Positions 1 to 9,068 of a stretch of DNA of 46,556 nt are shown piece after piece. The position numbers and the translations under genes are program-made. This DNA comes from Wenzhouxiangella sp. (GTDB lineage Bacteria; Pseudomonadota; Gammaproteobacteria; Xanthomonadales; Wenzhouxiangellaceae), in assembly GCA_007131235.1 (NCBI GenBank), contig SLQY01000102.1, positions 1-46,556 on the forward strand, in the 5' to 3' direction. The notes beneath the pieces were generated by a model. It had not been told where the DNA came from. It saw nothing but the letters and a program-made list of their open reading frames with translations, and made no database searches. Numbering within the stretch: position 1 is the stretch's first letter; each line of letters opens with the position of its first letter.

Positions 1-2
1 CC

Positions 3-1199
3 ATGATGTCCCGACTCAGCCAGTGGTTTCAGCGCCACTTTTCCGATCCCCAGGTGGTCATCCTGGCCTTGTTTCTGGTGCTGGGACTGGGCGTTGTGTT
101 GCTGTTCGGGAGAATGCTCACGCCGGTCGTGGCCAGTCTGATCATCGCTTACCTGCTGGAAGGGGCCGTACAGCGGCTGCAGCGTTTCGGATTGCCTCGA
201 CTGATCAGTGTCATCAGCGTTTTTGCCACGTTCATGGCGACGCTGATTTTCCTGATCTTTGGCCTGGTGCCGATTCTTACTCGCCAGCTGGCGGCGATCG
301 TACAGCAACTTCCTGGCTACATCGCCCAGGCCCAGGCCTGGGTTGCCACCTTGCCGGAGCGCTATCCGCAGCTGGTTGCCCCAGCCAGCCAGGAGGGCGG
401 GGCCGCTGCTGCCGACGCTGTCATTCCAGCTGACGAAGGTGATCTGGCCCTGGCCGAGGATGCCGATCAGCAGATTGCGCTGATTTCCCAGGAACAACTC
501 TCGCGCATGCTTGATAACCTCGGGGCCGAACTGGTCAGCTACGGCGCTACGCTGGTCTCGCTGTCGGGTGTACTGGGCGTGGTCAGCCTGCTGGTTTTCC
601 TGGTCCTCATGCCGGTTCTGGTCTTTTTCTTTCTCAAGGACAAGAGTCAGCTGATCAACTGGTTCAGCAACCATCTGCCGCGTGACCGTGCTCTGGCGCT
701 GAGCGTGTGGCAGGAGGTCGATGCCCAGATCGGCAACTATGTGCGTGGCAAGGTGCTTGAAATCCTGATCGTCTGGGTGGTCACCTACCTGGTCTTTTCC
801 CTGTTGGGCATGCCGTTCGCCATGCTGCTTTCCATGCTGGTCGGGTTTTCCGTGATCATTCCCTACATTGGTGCGGCCGTGGTCACGATCCCGGTAGCCC
901 TGGTGGCGCTGGTCGCATTCGGTGTTGGCGCGCAGTTCTGGTACGTGATGGTGGCCTACGCCATCATCCAGGCGCTGGATGGCAACGTGCTGGTGCCGAT
1001 TCTGTTTTCCGAAGTGGTCGATTTGCATCCGGTAGCCATCATTACCGCTGTCCTGGTCTTTGGTGGTATCTGGGGTTTCTGGGGTGTTTTCTTCGCCATA
1101 CCGCTGGCCACGCTGGTCAACGCCGTTCTCAGGGCCTGGCCGCGCGCCCGCGGCGACAGCCCTGAAGACGAACAGGCCCGACCCGTCGATGCGCAATGA
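3..1199 (+). CDS. AI-2E/PerM family multi-pass inner-membrane transporter
   Basis: This 398-residue membrane protein has the family architecture. Hydrophobic segments lie near residues 17-50 and 70-95, followed by a polar central insert of about 100 residues that is acidic and alanine-rich around 125-165. A C-terminal block of several membrane segments runs from about 190 to 380. The region around residues 280-350 (VIPYIGAAVVTIP, then QALDGNVLVPILFSE) is the conserved core of the PerM/AI-2E exporter family. Family members have been linked to AI-2 export, Na+/H+ exchange or permease functions, so the substrate cannot be assigned. Two ATG codons in tandem begin at position 3; the ribosome binding site would lie outside the window, so the start is provisional. 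The stop codon overlaps the murL start by 4 bp, which suggests a shared transcript. Confidence 0.85.
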   Translation: MMSRLSQWFQRHFSDPQVVILALFLVLGLGVVLLFGRMLTPVVASLIIAYLLEGAVQRLQRFGLPRLISVISVFATFMATLIFLIFGLVPILTRQLAAIVQQLPGYIAQAQAWVATLPERYPQLVAPASQEGGAAAADAVIPADEGDLALAEDADQQIALISQEQLSRMLDNLGAELVSYGATLVSLSGVLGVVSLLVFLVLMPVLVFFFLKDKSQLINWFSNHLPRDRALALSVWQEVDAQIGNYVRGKVLEILIVWVVTYLVFSLLGMPFAMLLSMLVGFSVIIPYIGAAVVTIPVALVALVAFGVGAQFWYVMVAYAIIQALDGNVLVPILFSEVVDLHPVAIITAVLVFGGIWGFWGVFFAIPLATLVNAVLRAWPRARGDSPEDEQARPVDAQ

Positions 1200-2548
1200 A
1201 CAATCCAGTTTCGGGCGACGCCAGCGAGCTTGAACGCTGGCAGCGGTCGACCAGTCGCTGTTTCAGTTTCGGTCAGAGCCGTTTCGATCCGTCCAGTGGC
1301 ATGGTCGAGCTGGAGTATCGGCTCGACGGCATTGCGCTGACAGAAACGTTTCGGCTGCCTCCAGCGGAGGTGCCGGAACAGCGTCGCGCTGCCGTCGACG
1401 CGGCGTTGAACTTGCTGCACTGGGTCGCTGGCATCAGTTACTGGAAAGCGGGTTGTCCGTCTCGCCTCGTGTTCGAGAGCGCGGCACCCGGGCCTGATCA
1501 GGCGGCCTGGCTGAGCCAGCTTTATCGCTCGGGGCTGGCGGAATTTGCTTATCGCAACGGGCTCGATCCGGATCATTTTCCTGACTTTCCTGCTTGCGGC
1601 GAGCAAGAGCCCACGGCAGGCGACCTGGGACTGGCCCGTCGGACCCTGGTGCCGATGGGTGGTGGCAAGGATTCTCTGGTGGCCTGGTCGAGACTTGAGC
1701 GTATCGGTGATCGCTGTCGTCCGGTCCAGGTGGGCGAGGCGGCCCTGATTCGTCAGCTGGGCCAGACCTTGTCCGCCGAACATCTGGTGATTCCCAGAAA
1801 GGTCGATCCTGCGCTGGCCGCGTTGAACGCTCGTGGGGCCTGGAATGGCCATGTACCGGTCACCGCCATCAACGCCGCGGTTCTGGTTCTTGCAGCCCTG
1901 GTGCTTGACCATGATCGAGTCGTTTTTGCCAACGAGCGTTCGGCTGACGAGGTGACGCTGCATGACGAGCAGGGGCGTGGGGTCAATCACCAGTTCTCGA
2001 AATCCCTGGTCTTTGAACGAATGCTGGATCAGTGGGTGAGGCGCTGGATCGCGGCCGACCTGCGTGTGTTTTCCCTGCTGCGGCGCGATGGCGAGCTGGC
2101 TGTCTGCCGGGAGTTTGCAGGGCTAGGAGCCTGGCATGGTCTTTTTTCATCCTGCAACAGGAACTTCCATCTGGACGGCCCGCGCACGCAGCGCTGGTGC
2201 GGACAGTGTCCGAAGTGTCACTTCGTCTTTCTTGGCCTGGCTCCTTTCATGACGCCGGTGGCACTGCAAGCCATTTTTCAGGCCGACCTCTTGGACGACA
2301 TCGAGCAGCTGGACGGTTTTGCCGCCTTGCTCGGCCTTGATGGCCGCAAGCCGTTCGAGTGCGTCGGCGAAGCGGGCGAGGCGCGATCTGCGCTGTTGGC
2401 GCTGACCCGGCAGCCCGCGTGGTCCGGCCATGCCGTGGTTCAAGCGTTGGCCCCCCGCCTGGCCGGCCTGCCGGTGCCCAGCCTGGATGCGGCCTGTCAG
2501 CCAGGCGGGCCACACCTGATTCCGACGGAGTGGCTTGATGCGGCTTGA
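1196..2548 (+). CDS. murL: MurL, UDP-MurNAc-L-Ala-L-Glu epimerase
   Basis: MurL converts the terminal L-Glu of UDP-MurNAc-L-Ala-L-Glu to D-Glu. Together with MurD2 it gives an alternative to MurI plus MurD in peptidoglycan precursor synthesis in the cytoplasm; this pathway was established in Xanthomonas oryzae. The 450-residue protein carries a PP-loop-like GGGKDS at residues 155-160, consistent with ATP use. It also has NERSADE near 246 and a cysteine cluster (Cys320, Cys335, Cys338, Cys341, the last three as CGQCPKC) that could bind a metal. The assignment rests on these motifs and, above all, on the immediate neighbour, a divergent MurD-type ligase overlapping by 11 bp, which is the known murL-murD2 arrangement. 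The ATG start overlaps the previous stop by 4 bp. Confidence 0.88.
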   Translation: MNNPVSGDASELERWQRSTSRCFSFGQSRFDPSSGMVELEYRLDGIALTETFRLPPAEVPEQRRAAVDAALNLLHWVAGISYWKAGCPSRLVFESAAPGPDQAAWLSQLYRSGLAEFAYRNGLDPDHFPDFPACGEQEPTAGDLGLARRTLVPMGGGKDSLVAWSRLERIGDRCRPVQVGEAALIRQLGQTLSAEHLVIPRKVDPALAALNARGAWNGHVPVTAINAAVLVLAALVLDHDRVVFANERSADEVTLHDEQGRGVNHQFSKSLVFERMLDQWVRRWIAADLRVFSLLRRDGELAVCREFAGLGAWHGLFSSCNRNFHLDGPRTQRWCGQCPKCHFVFLGLAPFMTPVALQAIFQADLLDDIEQLDGFAALLGLDGRKPFECVGEAGEARSALLALTRQPAWSGHAVVQALAPRLAGLPVPSLDAACQPGGPHLIPTEWLDAA

Positions 2549-3869
2549 GCAGCTGGATGGCAAACAGATCGCGGTGCTGGGAGCAGGTCGCGAGGGCCGT
2601 TGTGCGCTGGCGGTTCTGAACGAACGCCTCAAGCAAGCCGACCTGAGTGTCTTGGTTGAACACGGAGAGCGACCGGGGCAATGGCCGGGCTGGGTTGGCC
2701 CTTTCGATCAGCGCCTGCAGCAGTTCGATGTTCTGCTGCGCTCGCCCGGGGTTCGGGTCGATCACCCGGCGCTGGTCGCAGCCCGTCAGGCCGGGGTTCG
2801 GATCGTCAACCCGGCTTCGCTCTGGTTCAGCGAGCGTAGCGATGTGACGGTGATCGGCGTGACCGGGTCCAAGGGCAAGAGCACGACGGCCTCACTACTG
2901 GCACATCTTCTCCAGGCCAGCTCGCGCCGGGTGTTGCTGGCCGGCAACATCGGTGATCCTTTGCTCGGCCACCTGGACACGAAGGCGGATGTTGTCGTTC
3001 TGGAGTTATCGAGTTACCAGCTGGCCGATCTTGAAGCGACGCTCAGCATGGGGTTGATCACGCGGCTGTTCGACGAACACCTGGACTGGCATGGGAGCCG
3101 CGAGGCCTACTTTGCCTGCAAGCTGCGCCTGGTCGAGCTGCTGGCGGGCCGGCCGTTGTTGATCAACGCGGCGGACCCGGTGTTGCTGGCCTGGACCCGA
3201 TCCGTTGACGGGCTGGTCCAGGTCAATCGTTGGCCCGAGTTCCATCGGCGCGAAGATTCGCTGTGGCTTGCCGACGATGTCTGCCTTGACCTGGCCGAGC
3301 TGCAGCTGAGCGGCCGTCACAATCTGGACAACGCCGCGCTGGCGATGGCTGCCGCGGCACGGTGCGGCGTCGAAATCGCCGATTCGTTAACCGCCCTGCG
3401 TTCCTTCCGGCCGCTGGTTCATCGGCTGGAAGCGCTGGGGCGGGTCGGCGGGCTGTTCTGGATCAACGACAGCATCTCCACCTCGCCGCATGCGACACGG
3501 GCGGCGCTGGAGATGCTGAACGGGCAACCGGTGACCCTGATCGCTGGTGGGCAGGCGCGGCCAGCCGACTGGCAGCCGGTGCTGGAGTGGTGCCGAGCGC
3601 AGCCGCTGGCGGCCTTGATCGCACTGCCTGATAACGGATGGGAGGTGGCCAACGCCCTGGTCCGGGAAGCTTGCGTGGCCGGTCAATCCACGCGCCTGGT
3701 TGACTCCATCGCCGAGGCGGTGGCAGCCGCCGCTGACTTGAGCCCTCCTGGTTCCAGCGTGTTGCTGTCGCCAGGCGCGCCCAGCTTTCCTCGCTTTCGC
3801 GATTTCGAAGCCCGTGGTGATGCGTTTCGTCAGGCGCTTGCTGACTACAGCGAGCGGTCGACCGCGTAA
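2538..3869 (+). CDS. murD2: MurD2, UDP-MurNAc-L-Ala--L-Glu ligase
   Basis: This is an ATP-dependent Mur ligase of 443 residues. It has an N-terminal UDP-binding domain starting with AVLGAGREG, then the ATP loop VTGSKGKSTTAS near residues 109-119. GNIGDPLL and VLELSSYQL follow, then HNLDNAALAMAAA, and a C-terminal domain with LLSPGAPSFPRF. The family adds glutamate to UDP-MurNAc-L-alanine. Because it is coupled to murL, the L-Glu-specific MurD2 reaction is inferred, rather than the D-Glu reaction of ordinary MurD. The ATG at 2538 is preferred over the TTG directly before it because a GGAG lies 7 bp upstream. The 3' end overlaps the convergent ispB gene by 25 bp. Whether the genome also has a standard murD or murI cannot be seen here. 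Confidence 0.88.
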   Translation: MRLEQLDGKQIAVLGAGREGRCALAVLNERLKQADLSVLVEHGERPGQWPGWVGPFDQRLQQFDVLLRSPGVRVDHPALVAARQAGVRIVNPASLWFSERSDVTVIGVTGSKGKSTTASLLAHLLQASSRRVLLAGNIGDPLLGHLDTKADVVVLELSSYQLADLEATLSMGLITRLFDEHLDWHGSREAYFACKLRLVELLAGRPLLINAADPVLLAWTRSVDGLVQVNRWPEFHRREDSLWLADDVCLDLAELQLSGRHNLDNAALAMAAAARCGVEIADSLTALRSFRPLVHRLEALGRVGGLFWINDSISTSPHATRAALEMLNGQPVTLIAGGQARPADWQPVLEWCRAQPLAALIALPDNGWEVANALVREACVAGQSTRLVDSIAEAVAAAADLSPPGSSVLLSPGAPSFPRFRDFEARGDAFRQALADYSERSTA

Positions 3870-4843
3870 TCGGTCAGGACCGCCAGGGCGGTGCGTTCCG
3901 GGCTTGGCGGCAGTCCCTCCAGGCAATGCCTGGCCTGGTCGGCCAGGCGATGTGCCTGGGCCAGCGCATCGTCAAGCGCTCCGGTTTCTTTCAGAATGGC
4001 GCAGGCCTGTTGCAGCTCCCGGCTGCCGCCATCGCCAATCATGTCACGCAGCAAGTTGCGTTGTTCAGGAGCAGCCCGGTCCATCGCCAGAATCAGCGGC
4101 AGGGTCACCTTGCCCTCGGCCAGGTCATCGCCCAGGCTCTTGCCCAGGGCCTGGTCATCAGCCTGGTAATCGAGTACGTCGTCGGCGATCTGGAACGCCT
4201 GGCCCAGGAGCAGGCCGAACTCCGCCAGCGACTCGCACAGGGCCGGGCTGGCATCGGCCAGAACGCCGCCGAGTCGGGCGCTGGCGGCAAACAGGCAGGC
4301 CGTCTTGTCCGAAATGACCTGGAAATAATCCTTCTCGGTCAGATCAGCGTTGCCCATCTGCATCAACTGCAGGACCTCGCCCTCGGCGATGGTGTTGGTG
4401 GTATTGGCCAGTATTTCCATGACTGCCATGCGATCAATTTCGACCATCAGCTGGAAGCTGCGCGAGTAGAGGAAGTCGCCCACCAACACCGAGGCCGCGT
4501 TTCCCCATACCTGGTGCGCCGTCTGCTTGCCGCGCCGACGACTCGATTCATCAACCACATCGTCGTGCAGCAAGGTGGCGGTATGGATGAACTCGATGAT
4601 GGCAGCGACTTGCAGATGATCGCGACCGTGGTATCCAGCGGCGCGGGCGGTCAGCAGGTGCAGCAGCGGCCGCAGCCGCTTGCCGCCACCGCCGATGATG
4701 TATTCGCTGATCTGGTTGACCAGGACGATATCCGAACTCAGTCTGCTCCGGATCAGGGCATCGACCGCGCGCCGATCGGCGGCAGTCATGGCGAGGACAT
4801 CGGCAAGGCTTGAGGGCAGCACGGGGGCGGGGACATGGCTCAT
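3845..4843 (-). CDS. ispB: Octaprenyl/polyprenyl diphosphate synthase
   Basis: This trans-polyprenyl diphosphate synthase elongates FPP with IPP units to make the side chain of ubiquinone or menaquinone. The 332-residue protein shows GGGKRLRP at residues 53-60, the first aspartate-rich motif DDVVD at 94-98 followed by SRRRG, and the second motif DDVLD at 221-225 followed by the second Asp pair of the family. The first motif has the ordinary long-chain pattern and there is no sign of truncation. Chain length (C40 is most common in this group) is inferred from the IspB family, not read from the sequence. The gene is convergent with murD2 and divergent from ssb. A TATAAT sits only 8-9 bp before the ATG, so either the mRNA is almost leaderless or the true start is the internal ATG near residue 19. 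Confidence 0.93.
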   Translation of the reverse strand: MSHVPAPVLPSSLADVLAMTAADRRAVDALIRSRLSSDIVLVNQISEYIIGGGGKRLRPLLHLLTARAAGYHGRDHLQVAAIIEFIHTATLLHDDVVDESSRRRGKQTAHQVWGNAASVLVGDFLYSRSFQLMVEIDRMAVMEILANTTNTIAEGEVLQLMQMGNADLTEKDYFQVISDKTACLFAASARLGGVLADASPALCESLAEFGLLLGQAFQIADDVLDYQADDQALGKSLGDDLAEGKVTLPLILAMDRAAPEQRNLLRDMIGDGGSRELQQACAILKETGALDDALAQAHRLADQARHCLEGLPPSPERTALAVLTDYAVDRSL

Positions 4844-4851
4844 GGCTTGCC

Positions 4852-4857
4852 ATTATA
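4852..4857 (-). promoter_or_regulatory. Possible -10 element for ispB
   Basis: A perfect TATAAT reads on the minus strand here, 8 bp upstream of the ispB ATG. No good -35 hexamer is seen at 16-18 bp, and transcription from it would leave almost no 5' leader. It may be coincidental. Confidence 0.35.
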
Positions 4858-4964
4858 CGAGTCGTTTTCCTGCCCGAGCTGACGACTTTTTCGCACCCGG
4901 ACCAGGCCGGACCCTGTGCTAGACTTTCGGCCATTCCCAAGCGAACAATCGGAGAGGCCCAGCC

Positions 4965-5408
4965 ATGGCCCGAGGCATCAATAAAGTTATCCTGATCGGC
5001 AACCTGGGGGCTGACCCCGAAACCCGTCATACTGCCGGCGGCAACGCCGTGACCAACCTGTCGCTGGCAACTTCCGAGAGCTGGCGCGACCGCCAGAGCG
5101 GCGACATGCAGGAGAAAACGGAGTGGCATCGCGTCGTGATGTTCAGCAAGCTGGCCGAGATTGCCGGCGAATACCTGCGCAAGGGCTCCAAGGTCTATAT
5201 CGAGGGCAGGCTGCAGACGCGCAAGTGGCAGGACCGCGATGGCAATGATCGCTGGACCACGGAAATTGTCGCCAACGACATGCAGATGCTGGATGGGCGC
5301 GGTGGCTCGGAACCACTGGAAGACCGGGGTGGTGATTACGACCGAGGGTCGGCATCATCTTCCCAGCCATCGGGTGGCAGCAGCCTGGAAGACGATATCC
5401 CGTTCTGA
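4965..5408 (+). CDS. ssb: Single-stranded DNA-binding protein
   Basis: SSB coats single-stranded DNA during replication, repair and recombination. The 147-residue protein starts [15 protein letters not shown], has the OB-fold hallmarks [13 protein letters not shown] and [13 protein letters not shown], then [14 protein letters not shown] and a tryptophan-containing strand. A Gly/Ser-rich linker of about 35 residues follows, ending in DDIPF, the acidic tip that recruits partner proteins. Length is slightly short of E. coli SSB because the linker is compact. The ATG has GGAGAG about 9 bp upstream. A TGC-TAGACT sequence at 4917-4925 could be an extended -10, with no convincing -35. The gene stands alone: in E. 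coli ssb is divergent from uvrA, whereas here uvrA is 17 kb away. Confidence 0.97.
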   Translation: MARGINKVILIGNLGADPETRHTAGGNAVTNLSLATSESWRDRQSGDMQEKTEWHRVVMFSKLAEIAGEYLRKGSKVYIEGRLQTRKWQDRDGNDRWTTEIVANDMQMLDGRGGSEPLEDRGGDYDRGSASSSQPSGGSSLEDDIPF

Positions 5409-5545
5409 TCGTCGCGATCGTCCAGCCCGGTTCGGGTCGTTGCCAGGCCGGGCAGATCGCAGGTGGCGCGCCTTTTTGCAACAGCTCGGACAACACTGCA
5501 TGCCCGGCCAGCGTCCGGCTGAATCAACCGGCTCCGCCAAGTGGG

Positions 5546-5574
5546 GACATTCGCGCCTGACTACCGCGAATGTC
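5546..5574. promoter_or_regulatory. Perfect 10-bp inverted repeat upstream of rfbB
   Basis: GACATTCGCG and its exact reverse complement are separated by 9 bp, in the 235-bp gap between ssb and rfbB. No T-run follows, so it is not a standard terminator for ssb. It lies about 70 bp before the rfbB ATG, at a plausible place for an operator or leader hairpin controlling the sugar operon. No regulator is identifiable. Confidence 0.45.
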
Positions 5575-5643
5575 GTGCATCCAATACGATAGGCATCTTG
5601 ATGTCGCGCCCGCGGCCAGGATCCAGAAACCGGATTTTCCAAC

Positions 5644-6696
5644 ATGACTACCTTACTCGTTACCGGCGGAGCCGGCTTCATTGGCAGCAATTTCGTTCGC
5701 CAGGTGCTCGAGGAAACCGATTGGCGCGTTGTCAATCTCGATCTCCTGACTTATGCCGGCAATCTCGATTCCCTCGCCGATCTCGATGAGCAAAGGCATC
5801 ATTTCGTGCACGGTGATATCGGTGATGCCGAGCTGGTGCCGAGCCTGCTGGCTGAGCACCGTCCGGATGCGCTGGTGCATTTTGCCGCCGAAAGCCACGT
5901 TGATCGTTCCATTGACGACCCTGGCGCATTCATCAGAACCAACGTCAACGGCACCCATAACCTGTTGTCTGCTGCGCTGGAGTACTGGCACGATGGTGCC
6001 GGTGCCGATTTTCGCTTCCTGCATGTCTCCACCGACGAGGTTTACGGCACGCTGGCGCCGGACGAGGCGCCCTTCGACGAACACCATCGCTACGCACCCA
6101 ATTCACCATATGCCGCTTCCAAGGCCGCCTCCGATCACCTGGTAAGAGCCTGGCATCGCACTTTTGGTCTGCCGGCGCTGATTACCAATTGCTCGAACAA
6201 CTACGGGCCCTACCAGTTTCCTGAAAAACTCATTCCGTTGATCCTGATCAACGCACTCGAAGGCGAAAGACTGCCGGTTTATGGCGATGGTCAGCAGCGT
6301 CGAGACTGGCTGTTTGTCGGCGACCATTGTCGCGCTATTCGAACTGCCCTGAAAAAAGGCAGGCCCGGGCGCGTTTACAACGTCGGCGGCAATGCAGAGA
6401 TGAGCAACCTGGACGTGGTCCGCCTGCTGTGTGATCTGCTCGATGCCCGCGAGCCCGGCGAACAACCGCGCCAGCGCCTGATCGAGTTCGTTGACGATCG
6501 GCCCGGACATGATCGCCGCTATGCCATCGATGCGCGTCGCATTCACAGTGAGCTGGGCTGGGAGCCGAGCGTGGATTTTGCCGGTGGCCTGGCGGCAACT
6601 GTCGACTGGTACCTGGCCCACAGGGATTGGTGGCAGCGCATTCGCGATGGCCGCTATCGGTCCGAGCGTCTCGGCAAGGCACGCGTGCGCGGCTGA
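5644..6696 (+). CDS. rfbB: dTDP-glucose 4,6-dehydratase
   Basis: This enzyme performs the second step of dTDP-L-rhamnose synthesis, converting dTDP-glucose to the 4-keto-6-deoxy sugar with NAD+. The 350-residue extended SDR protein has the Rossmann motif GGAGFIG at 8-14, the signature STDEVYG at 129-135 containing the Thr-Asp-Glu active-site triad, and the catalytic YAASK with Tyr156 and Lys160. [17 protein letters not shown] and [10 protein letters not shown] are further family blocks. It is the first gene of rfbB-rfbA-rfbC-rfbD-manC, a cytoplasmic precursor operon for O-antigen or another rhamnose polymer. The gap to rfbA is 49 bp, and the genes after that overlap. Confidence 0.96.
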   Translation: MTTLLVTGGAGFIGSNFVRQVLEETDWRVVNLDLLTYAGNLDSLADLDEQRHHFVHGDIGDAELVPSLLAEHRPDALVHFAAESHVDRSIDDPGAFIRTNVNGTHNLLSAALEYWHDGAGADFRFLHVSTDEVYGTLAPDEAPFDEHHRYAPNSPYAASKAASDHLVRAWHRTFGLPALITNCSNNYGPYQFPEKLIPLILINALEGERLPVYGDGQQRRDWLFVGDHCRAIRTALKKGRPGRVYNVGGNAEMSNLDVVRLLCDLLDAREPGEQPRQRLIEFVDDRPGHDRRYAIDARRIHSELGWEPSVDFAGGLAATVDWYLAHRDWWQRIRDGRYRSERLGKARVRG

Positions 6697-6745
6697 TCAG
6701 GCGCCGTTACAGGCATTATTCTTGGAAACGATTTCGGGAGAAGAC

Positions 6746-7630
6746 GTGAATCGCAAGGGCATCATCCTGGCAGGCGGCGCTGGTACGCGCCTGTATCCGT
6801 TGACCCGGGTTATCAGCAAGCAATTGCTGCCGGTCTACGATAAACCCATGATCTACTACCCGCTCAGCACTTTGATGCAGGCCGGGATTCGTGAAATTCT
6901 CCTGATTACCACGCCGCACGAGCAGGCCCTGTTTCGCCATCTCCTCGATGACGGAAAACAGTGGGGAATCGAGCTGAGCTACGCGGTCCAGGAGCATCCG
7001 CGCGGCCTCGCCGACGCCTTCATCATCGGGCGTGATTTCGTCGCTTCAGGGCCTTCCTGCCTGATTCTTGGCGACAATATCTTTCACGGCGGCGGCATGC
7101 GCGATCTACTGGCCCGGGCCGCGGCCAGAACCCGGGGTGCAACCGTGTTTGGATACTGGGTCAGCGATCCCGAGCGCTATGGTGTTGTCGAGATGGACCA
7201 GGCGGGGCAGGTCCTTTCGCTGGAAGAAAAGCCGGCCGTTCCGCGCTCCAACTACGCGGTGACCGGACTTTACTTCTACGACGAAAAGGCCTGCGACTAT
7301 GCCGCTGAACTGGCACCGTCGGCGCGTGGCGAACTCGAGATTACCGATCTCAATCGCTGTTACCTGGAAGCCGGCGACCTGACCGTCGAGACCATGGGTC
7401 GGGGCTACGCCTGGCTCGATACTGGGACCCATGCCTCGCTGCAGCAGGCTGCCAGCTATATCGAAACCCTGGAAGCGCGCCAGGGGCTGCGCGTTGCCTG
7501 CCCCGAAGAGATCGCTTTTCGCCAGGGCTGGATCAGCAAGGAGCAGTTGCTGGGCCTGGCCGAGCCCCTGGTCTCAAGCGGCTATGGTGATTACTTGCGC
7601 ATGGTGGCCAACAGCAGGTTCGGCCCATGA
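6746..7630 (+). CDS. rfbA: Glucose-1-phosphate thymidylyltransferase
   Basis: RfbA makes dTDP-glucose from dTTP and glucose-1-phosphate, the first step of the rhamnose pathway. The 294-residue protein has the nucleotidyltransferase signature [12 protein letters not shown] near the N-terminus, then [28 protein letters not shown] and DTGTHASL, all standard for the RmlA family. The reading frame is open much further upstream, but the GTG at 6746 is chosen because GGGAG sits 5 bp before it and the N-terminus [11 protein letters not shown] then matches the family. The stop overlaps the rfbC start as ATGA, so the two are probably translationally coupled. Confidence 0.96.
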   Translation: MNRKGIILAGGAGTRLYPLTRVISKQLLPVYDKPMIYYPLSTLMQAGIREILLITTPHEQALFRHLLDDGKQWGIELSYAVQEHPRGLADAFIIGRDFVASGPSCLILGDNIFHGGGMRDLLARAAARTRGATVFGYWVSDPERYGVVEMDQAGQVLSLEEKPAVPRSNYAVTGLYFYDEKACDYAAELAPSARGELEITDLNRCYLEAGDLTVETMGRGYAWLDTGTHASLQQAASYIETLEARQGLRVACPEEIAFRQGWISKEQLLGLAEPLVSSGYGDYLRMVANSRFGP

Positions 7631-8175
7631 AGGTCAGCGATACGGACTTGGCCGGCGTCAAGCTGATTCAACCGCGGGTGTTTGGCGATGAGCGTGGCTG
7701 GTTCCTGGAAACCTGGAGAGGTGAGCGCTATGGCGATGAAGGGATCGGCCCGGATTTTGTCCAGGCCAACGCATCCAGTTCGCGCCGCGGTGTCCTGCGT
7801 GGCCTGCATTTTCAGTGGCCGGAGCCGCAGGGCAAGCTGGTCTGGGTGTCCAGCGGCCGGGTGCTGGACGTGGCGGTTGACATTCGACCGCAATCGCCCG
7901 CGTTTGGTCGCTGGACCGTTGCCGAGCTGAACGATCGCGACCATAACCAGCTCTGGATTCCCGAAGGCTTCGCCCACGGGTTCCTGGTGCTCAGCGAACA
8001 GGCCTGCTTCAACTACCTGTGCACTCGACCCTACCGGCAGGAGTTCGATCGCGCCATTGCCTGGAACGATCCCGATATCGGCGTCGATTGGCCAATGGTC
8101 GAACCGGAACTGTCAGCCAAGGATGCCGTCGCGCCTCGCCTGGCCGATTACTCGCCCGACCAGCTGCCGCGATGA
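7627..8175 (+). CDS. rfbC: dTDP-4-dehydrorhamnose 3,5-epimerase
   Basis: RfbC inverts C3 and C5 of the 4-keto sugar produced by RfbB. It is a cupin-fold protein of 182 residues, the usual length. The catalytic region [10 protein letters not shown] contains the active-site His, and [20 protein letters not shown] and NYLCTRPY are conserved blocks carrying the substrate pocket and the catalytic Tyr. It overlaps rfbA by 4 bp and rfbD by 4 bp, which supports a single operon. Nothing unusual was seen in the protein. Confidence 0.95.
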   Translation: MKVSDTDLAGVKLIQPRVFGDERGWFLETWRGERYGDEGIGPDFVQANASSSRRGVLRGLHFQWPEPQGKLVWVSSGRVLDVAVDIRPQSPAFGRWTVAELNDRDHNQLWIPEGFAHGFLVLSEQACFNYLCTRPYRQEFDRAIAWNDPDIGVDWPMVEPELSAKDAVAPRLADYSPDQLPR

Positions 8176-9068
8176 GAGTGCTGCTGATTGGCGCCGATGG
8201 CCAGCTTGGCCGCCACTTGCGCGCGTGCGCGCCGGACGGCATCGAGCTGATTACCTCCTCGCGCCAGGCCGGCGATCAGCCCTGTGACCTGTGCGACGAG
8301 CACGCATGGCGGACCATGCTCGACAGGGTCAGGCCCGATGCCATTGTCAACGCCGCTGCCTGGACGGCGGTGGATGGCGCCGAGGACGAGCCGGATCTGG
8401 CGTTTCAACTCAATCGCGATGTGCCAGCGCGCCTGGCCGGCTGGTGTAGCGAACACGACGCGGTGCTGCTAACCTATTCCACGGATTACGTATTCGGTGG
8501 TCACCCTCAACGCGCCTGGCGCGAGGATGATCCGACCCGGCCGGACAGTGTTTACGGACACAGCAAGCTGGCTGGTGAGCAAGCAGTGACCGCGTCCCAT
8601 GCGCGCGCCTTCGTCGTGCGAACGGCCTGGGTGTACAGTGCCCTGGCGGGCAACTTCCTCAGCGCTATTCTGGGTCGCGCGGCCCGCGGTGAGAATTTGC
8701 GGGTGGTCAGTGATCAGATCGGGTCGCCGACCTGGGCCGGCGAGTTGGCTCGGGCCAGCTGGGTGCTGATCGAGAAGCGCGCCGCTGAACTGCAACGAGT
8801 CGAGACGGTCCATATCGCCGGTAACGGGGCCATGAGCTGGCATGAGTTTGCTCAGCAAGCCGTCGCCCAGGCGGCCGCGACCGGAGTAATCGGGCGGGAA
8901 GTCGAGGTGGCGCCGATTGCCTCGGCTGACTGGCCGCAAAAGGCCCAGCGGCCGGCGTGGTCGGTACTGGACTGCAGCCGTTACCTACAATGGACTGGAG
9001 ATGAGTTGATGGATATCGAAACGTCGCTGACCGGCTGCCTGGCGCAGTGGGCTTCGCCCCCATGCTGA
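8172..9068 (+). CDS. rfbD: dTDP-4-dehydrorhamnose reductase
   Basis: RfbD reduces the 4-keto group to give dTDP-L-rhamnose with NAD(P)H. The 298-residue SDR protein begins [13 protein letters not shown], a slightly degenerate dinucleotide-binding loop typical of this family. It continues with VNAAAWTAVDGAE, TYSTDYVFGG and VYGHSKLAGE, where the Tyr and Lys of the YxxxK pair are present. RTAWVYS is a further family block. The ATG at 8172 overlaps the rfbC stop; the longer upstream frame is an artefact of the overlap. The 3' end overlaps manC by 7 bp. Confidence 0.95.
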   Translation: MRVLLIGADGQLGRHLRACAPDGIELITSSRQAGDQPCDLCDEHAWRTMLDRVRPDAIVNAAAWTAVDGAEDEPDLAFQLNRDVPARLAGWCSEHDAVLLTYSTDYVFGGHPQRAWREDDPTRPDSVYGHSKLAGEQAVTASHARAFVVRTAWVYSALAGNFLSAILGRAARGENLRVVSDQIGSPTWAGELARASWVLIEKRAAELQRVETVHIAGNGAMSWHEFAQQAVAQAAATGVIGREVEVAPIASADWPQKAQRPAWSVLDCSRYLQWTGDELMDIETSLTGCLAQWASPPC

